Assembly: GCA_900752095.1 (NCBI GenBank)
Contig: CAADUD010000093.1
Coordinates: 1-5,867, forward strand
Source: Clostridia bacterium
GTDB taxonomy: Bacteria > Bacillota > Clostridia > TANB77 > CAG-508
Reading direction: 5' to 3'
DNA: 5,867 bases
Below are positions 1-4,276 of the stretch, piece after piece. Every line of letters starts with the position of its first letter. Position 1 is the first letter of the stretch. Made by a program: the position numbers and the translations under genes. A model generated the notes under the pieces. It made no database searches, was not told the origin of the DNA, and was given only the letters and a program-made list of their open reading frames with translations.

Positions 1-1530
1 GTAGAAGAACAAAGAGTTCAAATAGGAACTTTAAAAGCATTAGGATATAGCAAACTTCAAATTGCCTCTAAATACATCATTTATGCCTTTATTGCTACTA
101 TTTTAGGAAGTTTTATAGGAATGGCAATTGGATTTTATCTATTACCAAGTATTATTTTTGACATGTATTGTATGATGTATACATTGCCACCTATTGTATT
201 AGAATTTAATTCCCAATATGCTACTTTGGGGTTATTAGCAGCAATGATATGTACAGTAGGAGCAACAATCTATTCTTGTGCTAAAACTTTGGCTTCTACA
301 CCAGCAAACTTAATGAGACCAAAAGCACCAAAACCAGGTAAAAGAGTTTTCTTAGAAAAAATACCATTCATTTGGTCGAAATTAAACTTTACGCAAAAAG
401 TAACTATACGCAATATATTTCGTTATAAAAAAAGATTTTTAATGACAATTATAGGAATAGCAGGTTGTACTTCTTTAATTATTGCAGGATTTGGTTTAAG
501 AGATGCTATAGGTAGTATGATTCCATCACAATATGGAGAAATTTTTAAATATAATTTAGAAATTTCTTTAAAAGATGGGCTGACTACAAAACAAACACAA
601 GAAGCTTATGAAATAATTTCGGAAAAACCAAATATTACCAATAGTATGCTTATTAATATGCAATCAGTTTCCATAGATAACGATAATAATCAAAGTATTC
701 AATTAGTAGTACCACAAAATGTAGAAGAATTAACAGATTTTATAACCTTACGAGATAGAAAACACCAAGATGAAATGTATGAATTGAATAATGATGGAGT
801 TATTATTACAGAAAAATTAGCTTCTTTGCTAAATATTAAGCAAGGAGATAACATCATCTTAGAATTGGAAAAAGGCAGTGGTATAGAAATAAAAGTGACT
901 GCAATTACAGAAAACTATCTATTTCATTATATTTATATGTCACCAGAGCTTTATCAACAATTATATGAAGAAGAAATAAAACCAAATACGATTTTAGCAA
1001 TTACACCAGAGTTGACATTAGAAGGAGAAAACCAATTAGGAAAAGAAACTTTAGGAGAAGAAAACTATATTTCTGGGGTAACCTTTACATCTGTTACTAC
1101 TGATATGTTTAAAGATGTCATGAATAATATGAGTTTAGTAGTATTTATTTTAATTGTTGCAGCTGGAATGTTAGCTTTTTTAGTACTATACAGCTTATCC
1201 AATACCAATATTAGTGAAAGAATAAGAGAACTTGCGACCATTAAGGTATTAGGATTTTATCATAAAGAAGTATATAACTATGTTGGAAAAGAAACTATTA
1301 TTCTAACTATCATAGGTATTTTATTAGGATTAGGTGGAGGTTACTTTTTGACTACTTACATTATTAAAACTTGTGAATTGGATATGCTAATGTTTAATCC
1401 AAAAATTCGAATTATGAGTTATATATACGGAATATTAATTACTGCTATTTTTACAATTATTGTTAGCATCGGAACCTATTTTTCACTAAAAAAAATTAAT
1501 ATGATTGAATCTTTAAAAAGTGTGGAATAG
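1..1530 (+). CDS. ABC transporter permease, FtsX/MacB type (5' partial)
   Basis: The reading frame is open from base 1, so the true start lies upstream; an internal ATG at 121 is not the start. The 509 visible residues are the C-terminal part of a membrane permease that works with an ABC ATPase. Residues 1-20 carry the cytoplasmic coupling-helix motif typical of FtsX domains (EEQRVQIGTLKALGYSK). Membrane segments follow at about 25-55 and 73-98. A second unit then begins with a membrane segment near 147-168 and a long soluble extracytoplasmic domain at about 170-375. It ends with segments near 377-400, 431-455 and 472-497, and repeats the coupling motif (ISERIRELATIKVLGF) at 404-419. Two FtsX units plus a large outer domain match the Firmicutes permeases that move lipids, peptides or antimicrobial compounds; the substrate cannot be told. 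No ATPase gene is visible. No clear terminator follows the stop. Confidence 0.9.
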   Translation, partial: VEEQRVQIGTLKALGYSKLQIASKYIIYAFIATILGSFIGMAIGFYLLPSIIFDMYCMMYTLPPIVLEFNSQYATLGLLAAMICTVGATIYSCAKTLASTPANLMRPKAPKPGKRVFLEKIPFIWSKLNFTQKVTIRNIFRYKKRFLMTIIGIAGCTSLIIAGFGLRDAIGSMIPSQYGEIFKYNLEISLKDGLTTKQTQEAYEIISEKPNITNSMLINMQSVSIDNDNNQSIQLVVPQNVEELTDFITLRDRKHQDEMYELNNDGVIITEKLASLLNIKQGDNIILELEKGSGIEIKVTAITENYLFHYIYMSPELYQQLYEEEIKPNTILAITPELTLEGENQLGKETLGEENYISGVTFTSVTTDMFKDVMNNMSLVVFILIVAAGMLAFLVLYSLSNTNISERIRELATIKVLGFYHKEVYNYVGKETIILTIIGILLGLGGGYFLTTYIIKTCELDMLMFNPKIRIMSYIYGILITAIFTIIVSIGTYFSLKKINMIESLKSVE

Positions 1531-1584
1531 ATAAAAACGAGGGAGAAGATTAACATATAATATAATCATATAAAATTATGTAGA

Positions 1585-1613
1585 TTTACAAAATGAAAAA
1601 AATGTGATATAAT
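1585..1613 (+). promoter_or_regulatory. Promoter of the Hfq-like gene
   Basis: A -35 box TTTACA (1585-1590) and a perfect -10 box TATAAT (1608-1613) are separated by 17 bases, with an extended -10 TG at 1605-1606. Transcription should begin near 1620. This fits a strong housekeeping sigma-A type promoter serving only the small gene at 1665, because a terminator follows that gene. Confidence 0.8.
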
Positions 1614-1620
1614 AATAGTA

Positions 1621-1637
1621 TAGAGTTGATAGCTCTA
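1621..1637 (+). other. Short hairpin at the 5' end of the Hfq-like mRNA
   Basis: TAGAGTT pairs with AGCTCTA around a three-base loop (GAT), giving seven pairs including one G-U. It begins within a base or two of the predicted transcription start, so it would sit at the extreme 5' end of the mRNA and end 11 bases before the ribosome binding site AAAGGAG (1649-1655). A terminal hairpin of this kind could protect the message from 5' decay; that role is inferred. Confidence 0.4.
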
Positions 1638-1664
1638 AGATAGAAAGAAAAGGAGTTAAACAAC

Positions 1665-1862
1665 ATGGCAACGAATTACATTGTAGATCAGTATTTGCAA
1701 GCAATGAAAGGAAAAGAAATTCGGGTTTTCATGGTGAACGGGTTCCGGTTAATTGGAATTTTGGAAGCATATGATAATGTTGCTTTTCGAATAAGAGATA
1801 CGAATTCTCAAAAGGAAAAATTGATTTTCTTTTCTGGAATTACCACAATTGAGCCGTTATAA
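1665..1862 (+). CDS. hfq: Divergent Hfq-like Sm-fold RNA-binding protein
   Basis: This 65-residue protein matches the Hfq family in length and layout: an N-terminal helix (residues 6-14), an Sm1 strand region with the hallmark VNGFRLIGILEAYDN (24-38), and a short Sm2 region ending GITTIEP (58-64). Hfq forms a hexameric ring that binds small RNAs and A-rich mRNA. The start is supported by AAAGGAG at 1649-1655. The protein is unusual. E. coli Hfq residues Q8, Y55, K56 and H57, which build the U-binding proximal pocket, align with V7, F55, F56 and S57, and F42 aligns with V39. The linker after the helix is about two residues short and the loop at 45-52 is about three long. D37 is kept. There is no C-terminal tail. 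It stands alone with its own promoter and terminator rather than beside miaA. The Sm fold is well supported; classic Hfq function is less sure. Confidence 0.75.
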   Translation: MATNYIVDQYLQAMKGKEIRVFMVNGFRLIGILEAYDNVAFRIRDTNSQKEKLIFFSGITTIEPL

Positions 1863-1873
1863 CTCCAAATTCA

Positions 1874-1900
1874 AAAGAGTCCCTTTTTAAGGGACTCTTT
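1874..1900 (+). terminator. Rho-independent terminator after the Hfq-like gene
   Basis: AAAGAGTCCC (1874-1883) pairs perfectly with GGGACTCTTT (1891-1900), and two further T-A pairs can close toward the loop. The arm ends in TTT and is followed by C, so the U tract is short. Because the 5' arm starts with A residues, weak activity on the other strand is possible. It lies 11 bases after the stop codon. Confidence 0.75.
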
Positions 1901-1950
1901 CTATGAAACCAAAAATGCATAGAAAAATGGAATAAAAAATAGAAAAACTA

Positions 1951-1979
1951 TTGAAAAAGACACAAAAATGTGATAAAAA
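1951..1979 (+). promoter_or_regulatory. Candidate promoter of the tRNA-like gene
   Basis: TTGAAA (1951-1956) is followed after 17 bases by TAAAAA (1974-1979), with an extended -10 TG at 1971-1972. The -10 box is imperfect. The block AAAAATGTGATA around it (1964-1975) is identical to 1598-1609 in the promoter of the Hfq-like gene. Transcription would start near 1986, leaving a leader of about 22 bases before the tRNA-like body. Confidence 0.45.
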
Positions 1980-2008
1980 ATAGATATCAATATTTTTATA
2001 TTGGATTA

Positions 2009-2084
2009 GGTTCTATAGCTTTAATAGGTAAAGCCCTCAGTCTGAATCTTGCAGGAGTTGGTTGTTCGAATCAACCTAGAACCA
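2009..2084 (+). tRNA. tRNA-like gene with an abnormal anticodon arm
   Basis: Most of a tRNA cloverleaf is visible. The acceptor stem GGTTCTA (2009-2015) pairs perfectly with TAGAACC (2077-2083), followed by discriminator A2084; CCA is not encoded. T8 and A9 are followed by a D arm GCTT/AAGC (2018-2021 with 2031-2034) whose loop holds the conserved GG. The T arm is perfect: GGTTG, loop TTCGAAT, CAACC (2060-2076). Between them the anticodon arm is irregular. CTCAG (2036-2040) and loop TCTGAAT (2041-2047) are followed by CTTGCAG (2048-2054). That strand would complement CTCAG exactly if two bases (one T at 2049/2050, and C2052) were removed. The loop has C, not U, at position 33, so no anticodon can be assigned; by position it would be TGA, but the long variable arm of tRNA-Ser is absent. 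It could be a pseudogene, a non-translational tRNA-like RNA, or an unusual tRNA. The short open frame across it is not credible as a gene. Confidence 0.65.
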
Positions 2085-2117
2085 TAAGGGGACCCTTAAT
2101 TGGGTTCTCTTATTTTT
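2084..2117 (+). terminator. Rho-independent terminator of the tRNA-like gene
   Basis: A 12-pair stem joins 2084-2095 (ending GGGGACCC) to 2102-2113 (starting GGGTTCTC), with a six-base loop TTAATT and a T tract at 2113-2117. Two pairs are G-U. It begins at the discriminator base of the tRNA-like RNA, so the upstream unit is a dedicated monocistronic transcript. Confidence 0.8.
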
Positions 2118-2125
2118 GTCATGGG

Positions 2126-2155
2126 ACGGAGATTTTTGACAACTATTATCACATA
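2126..2155 (+). repeat. 30-base dispersed repeat, copy 1
   Basis: This copy matches 3187-3216 at 27 of 30 positions (shared blocks ACGGAGATTTTT, AACTATTA and CACATA). It lies eight bases after the T tract of the tRNA-like terminator. Its right part also forms a perfect inverted repeat AACTAT/ATAGTT (2141-2146 with 2153-2158) that copy 2 lacks. It contains TTGACA (2136-2141) but no convincing -10 box follows. Confidence 0.55.
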
Positions 2156-2222
2156 GTTATTGTTAGTACAGAAATAATATAAAGTAGTTTATAAAATTAA
2201 CATGAAAAATATTGTAAAATAC

Positions 2223-2252
2223 TTGACATTTCTAGAAAAATTATGTTACAAT
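2223..2252 (+). promoter_or_regulatory. Promoter of the rplU-rpmA operon
   Basis: A consensus -35 TTGACA (2223-2228), an 18-base spacer, and a -10 TACAAT (2247-2252) preceded by an extended -10 TG (2244-2245). The predicted start is near 2259. This is one of the best promoters in the window, as expected for ribosomal protein genes. Confidence 0.85.
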
Positions 2253-2259
2253 AATTAAC

Positions 2260-2340
2260 TGTAAGCCGCCTGAGTCGGGCAACTAAATATTGCAATAGAG
2301 CAATTGCCTTGTTATTTATGCTTAGCGAGTATACAAATAT
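2260..2340 (+). ncRNA. L21 leader (structured 5' UTR of rplU)
   Basis: About 100 bases separate the promoter from the rplU start. The stretch beginning GTAAGCCGCCTGAGTCGGGC (2261-2280) resembles what I recall of the L21 leader found before rplU in Firmicutes. Downstream, GGCA (2278-2281) pairs with TGCC (2305-2308), enclosing the perfect hairpin ATTGC/GCAAT (2289-2293 with 2300-2304). GGCC-rich segments 2264-2280 could form an alternative stem. Leaders of this class are thought to let L21 repress its own mRNA. The assignment rests on position and motif memory, not on a model search. Confidence 0.65.
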
Positions 2341-2357
2341 AGGAGGTGTACGAAGTA

Positions 2358-2780
2358 ATGTACGCAATTATTGAAAGCTGTGGAAGACAATACAAAGTAA
2401 CACAAGGAGATGTAGTATTCTTCGAAAAATTAGATGCAGAAGAAGGTAAAAAAGTAACATTTGATCATGTCGTTTTAGTATCTGATGACAAAAAAATAGA
2501 AGTAGGAGCTCCTTATGTAAAAGGTGTAAAAGTAGAAGGAAAAGTAGTTTCTCACGGTAAGGGTAAAAAGATTTTAGTGTATAAATATAAAGCAAAAAAG
2601 AACTATAGAAGAACACAAGGTCACAGACAACCATATACTAAAGTAGAAATTACAGCTATTAAAACTGCTAGCGAAAAAACAGAAACTTCTAAAGAAGAAG
2701 TTAAAGAAACAGTAGCAAAACCTGTAGCTAAAAAAACAACTACTACTAAAAAAGCAGATACAACTAAAAAAGAAGTTTAA
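2358..2780 (+). CDS. rplU: 50S ribosomal protein L21 (bL21)
   Basis: bL21 binds 23S rRNA in the large ribosomal subunit near bL20. The start is ATG 2358, giving the family N-terminus MYAIIESCGRQYKV. A GTG at 2346 in the same frame overlaps the ribosome binding site AGGAGG (2341-2346) and cannot be used. Residues 1-102 are the conserved domain and include the C-terminal signature KYKAKKNYRRTQGHRQPYT (76-94). The total of 140 residues exceeds the usual length of about 103 because of a 38-residue tail (103-140) rich in Lys, Thr and Glu, which is probably disordered. The gene is first in the operon with rpmA, 119 bases away, and lies under the leader described above. In many Firmicutes the prp (ysxB) protease gene sits between the two; here the gap is too short to hold it. 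Confidence 0.96.
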   Translation: MYAIIESCGRQYKVTQGDVVFFEKLDAEEGKKVTFDHVVLVSDDKKIEVGAPYVKGVKVEGKVVSHGKGKKILVYKYKAKKNYRRTQGHRQPYTKVEITAIKTASEKTETSKEEVKETVAKPVAKKTTTTKKADTTKKEV

Positions 2781-2899
2781 TCTAAAAAAATTAGTAATAT
2801 TTAAGTGAAGTTAAAAAATATTATAAACAACAAAATGGTAAAAACTATTTAAAGGAAAATAGATATACCCGAATTAAGAAATGAAGGGAGTGAGATAGC

Positions 2900-3175
2900 A
2901 TGGCTCATAAAAAAGGTCAAGGTAGCGTTAAAAATGGTAGAGATAGTGAATCTAAACGTTTGGGACTAAAAAGAGCAGATGGGCAAATTGTTCCAGCTGG
3001 TAATATTTTGGTAAGACAAAGAGGAACAAAAATTCATCCAGGTACTAATGTTGGTATTGGTAGTGATGATACTCTATTTGCAAAAGTTACTGGTAAAGTA
3101 AAATTTGAAAGACTTGGCAAAGATAAAAAGAAAGTCAGTGTTTATCCAGTAGAAGAGGAAAGTACAGCTAAATAA
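2900..3175 (+). CDS. rpmA: 50S ribosomal protein L27 (bL27), without N-terminal extension
   Basis: bL27 is a large-subunit protein whose N-terminal tail reaches the peptidyl transferase centre. The 91-residue product begins MAHKKGQGSVKNGRDSESKR and keeps the family core LGLKRADGQ, GNILVRQRGTKIHPG and DDTLFA. The start is set by GGGAG at 2886-2890, nine bases upstream, and by an in-frame TGA at 2891-2893. That stop rules out the extra peptide (ending in a phenylalanine-rich cleavage site) carried by L27 in many Firmicutes and removed by the Prp protease. Mature-type L27 and the missing prp gene agree with each other. No separate promoter is obvious in the 119-base gap, so it is probably transcribed with rplU. 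A strong hairpin terminator follows. Confidence 0.96.
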   Translation: MAHKKGQGSVKNGRDSESKRLGLKRADGQIVPAGNILVRQRGTKIHPGTNVGIGSDDTLFAKVTGKVKFERLGKDKKKVSVYPVEEESTAK

Positions 3176-3186
3176 ATGTCAATAGA

Positions 3187-3216
3187 ACGGAGATTTTTAA
3201 TAACTATTAACACATA
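3187..3216 (+). repeat. 30-base dispersed repeat, copy 2
   Basis: This is the partner of 2126-2155 (27 of 30 identical). It starts 11 bases after the rpmA stop codon and abuts the first base of the terminator stem at 3217. The palindrome seen in copy 1 is not complete here. Confidence 0.55.
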
Positions 3217-3233
3217 AAAAGCAGGTTTTAGTA
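3217..3233 (+). repeat. 17-base direct repeat flanking the HD gene, left copy
   Basis: AAAAGCAGGTTTTAGTA is identical at 3217-3233 and 4166-4182. The left copy forms the 5' half and part of the loop of the rpmA terminator. The two copies are 949 bases apart and enclose the minus-strand HD gene with its promoter and no other gene. Confidence 0.6.
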
Positions 3234-3247
3234 AGAAACCTGCTTTT
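3217..3247. terminator. Bidirectional terminator between rpmA and the HD gene
   Basis: AAAAGCAGGTTT (3217-3228) pairs perfectly with AAACCTGCTTTT (3236-3247) across a seven-base loop. The arms begin with A residues and end with T residues, so the hairpin has a U tract on both strands: TTTT for the plus-strand operon and TTTTT for the minus-strand gene ending at 3261. This fits two converging transcription units. Confidence 0.85.
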
Positions 3248-3260
3248 AAAGTTTGAAAAA

Positions 3261-4046
3261 TTACGAAAGTACATAATTTTCCAGAATTTTGTAAGCTTTT
3301 GAGGCATCTGCGGGGAGAAGATATTTCTCAAATAGAGAATGATATCCTTCCAGAATGGTGCCATACCCAAAACCAGGGGCAAGAAGGCGCTTCTTCATAA
3401 TGTCTCCATATTCCAGAAGACAAGAGATGCAGATAGTTGCAGCAAACAACATGTACTCATCATAAGTGGTACAAACCTTTCGCAAATCATACAAATGGCC
3501 CTTTTGATAGTTTTCCCATACAACGTCTTTAATAGTGTGTTCATATTGAAAACCACTTTCGTTGTTTTCAATATTTGCCGGAAGATAAACAAGGCAGGAA
3601 GTTGCAAGATCGATGCGATCGGCAATTGTAATTGCTTCAACATAGGATAAGGTAACTCCAGAAATACCATCTTGGTAAGCTTTTTCAAGTCTGCCATGAT
3701 ATTTCATTACTGCCATTAGAATTCGGACGTCTTCAGGAAAGGTATTGGTGTTGAACATGCGAGTGCAAAATTCTTGAACTAATTTGGCTCCAGCGTCCTG
3801 ATGAGAAAGAATAGTGTCATTTAAGACACCACTTTTCTCGTACTGATACGCTCTGCCATCATCGTGGTGCTCTGCACATACTTGCAACAGCACCATGTCC
3901 ATTCCTTCTTTCAGAAAGATGTTGGGATATTCTGCTACAGTTTGGGCGACCCGCTTTACATGGGATGCCTTTCTGCCGATCCTACCAACAAAAAGTTGAT
4001 CAACAGGATGAGTGGAAAGGTAAGATGCTAGCATATTACTTAACAT
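3261..4046 (-). CDS. HD-domain metal-dependent phosphohydrolase, function unknown
   Basis: A 261-residue soluble protein with no signal peptide or membrane segment. It shows the full set of metal ligands expected for a dinuclear HD phosphohydrolase: H29 (SHVKRVAQ), H61-D62 (EHHDDGR), H82 (LSHQDAG), H117 (MKYHGRL) and D143 (IADRID). Members of this superfamily hydrolyse phosphate esters of nucleotides or dinucleotides; the substrate cannot be predicted here. The C-terminal part (about 150-261) is helical-looking and unrecognised. The start ATG (4046) has AAGGAG at 4055-4060, eight bases upstream; Met5 is a weaker alternative. Sampled lines give about 43-52% GC against about 30% in trpS, and codon choice differs from the neighbours, which suggests acquisition from elsewhere. 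It interrupts the rpmA-obgE neighbourhood, faces the opposite way, has its own promoter, and sits between 17-base direct repeats. The HD assignment is confident; the role is not. Confidence 0.85.
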   Translation of the reverse strand: MLSNMLASYLSTHPVDQLFVGRIGRKASHVKRVAQTVAEYPNIFLKEGMDMVLLQVCAEHHDDGRAYQYEKSGVLNDTILSHQDAGAKLVQEFCTRMFNTNTFPEDVRILMAVMKYHGRLEKAYQDGISGVTLSYVEAITIADRIDLATSCLVYLPANIENNESGFQYEHTIKDVVWENYQKGHLYDLRKVCTTYDEYMLFAATICISCLLEYGDIMKKRLLAPGFGYGTILEGYHSLFEKYLLPADASKAYKILENYVLS

Positions 4047-4083
4047 ACAAAAAACTCCTTTAAAATATAATGAGGATACTTAT

Positions 4084-4112
4084 ATTATACCATAAATTAA
4101 AAAGAAATTCAA
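4084..4112 (-). promoter_or_regulatory. Promoter of the HD gene
   Basis: Read on the minus strand, TTGAAT (4112-4107) and a perfect TATAAT (4089-4084) are 17 bases apart, with TG one base before the -10 box. Transcription would start near 4077, leaving a leader of about 30 bases before ATG 4046. No clear operator is visible. Confidence 0.75.
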
Positions 4113-4165
4113 ATTGATGCCAGTATGGATGTATCTTTTGGAAAAATTTCGTTCAAAATAACGTG

Positions 4166-4182
4166 AAAAGCAGGTTTTAGTA
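4166..4182 (+). repeat. 17-base direct repeat flanking the HD gene, right copy
   Basis: This is identical to 3217-3233. What follows (TTAGAAGCAGGCTTTTTTTT) resembles a decayed version of the left terminator: the outer arms AAAAGC/GCTTTT (4166-4171 with 4193-4198) still pair but the inner arm does not, and a run of eight T follows at 4195-4202. It may be a degenerate duplicate of the rpmA terminator. Confidence 0.55.
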
Positions 4183-4212
4183 TTAGAAGCAGGCTTTTTT
4201 TTAGCTAATACT
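4179..4212 (+). other. Hairpin upstream of the trpS promoter
   Basis: AGTATTAG (4179-4186) pairs perfectly with CTAATACT (4205-4212) around an 18-base loop that holds the T run. It ends at the first base of the trpS -35 box, so it lies upstream of the transcript. It could be a remnant of a terminator or a protein-binding site. No T-box motifs are seen, so it is not a tRNA-sensing leader. Confidence 0.35.
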
Positions 4213-4240
4213 TGTAAAATGTAAATAAATCCAGTATAAT
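4212..4240 (+). promoter_or_regulatory. Promoter of trpS
   Basis: TTGTAA (4212-4217), a 17-base spacer and a perfect TATAAT (4235-4240). Transcription should begin near 4247, only about 30 bases before the ATG. That leader is too short for a T-box or attenuator, so trpS seems to lack the tryptophan-responsive leader that many Firmicutes place before it. Confidence 0.75.
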
Positions 4241-4276
4241 AAAATAGTAAAATTAAAAAAGAGAGATGAATAAGAA

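Noticed and set aside
2136..2163. Second promoter inside repeat copy 1 (TTGACA)
   Set aside because: The only -10 candidate (TATTGT) is poor with a 16-base spacer, and the other repeat copy does not keep TTGACA.
1970..2182. Open reading frame of 70 codons on the plus strand
   Set aside because: It runs straight through the tRNA-like gene and its terminator, has no ribosome binding site, and its composition does not look like a protein.
2346..2357. GTG at 2346 as the rplU start
   Set aside because: It overlaps the AGGAGG ribosome binding site, and the family N-terminus MYAII begins at ATG 2358.
2368..2634. Minus-strand open frame opposite rplU
   Set aside because: Shadow of L21 coding sequence, with leucine- and phenylalanine-rich low-complexity translation and no start signals.
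2795..2823. Hairpin TAATATT/AATATTA between rplU and rpmA
   Set aside because: The stem is entirely A-T in a very A-T-rich gap, so it is expected by chance and has no tract suggesting termination.
3339..3697. Other open frames overlapping the HD gene on both strands
   Set aside because: They overlap a convincing HD-domain protein, lack ribosome binding sites and show no recognisable motifs.
3217..4182. CRISPR array or integron from the 17-base repeats
   Set aside because: There are only two copies 949 bases apart with a gene between them, and no spacer pattern, integrase or attC-like folding.
4080..4276. T-box riboswitch before trpS
   Set aside because: The predicted transcript leader is only about 30 bases and no T-box core sequence or specifier hairpin is seen.
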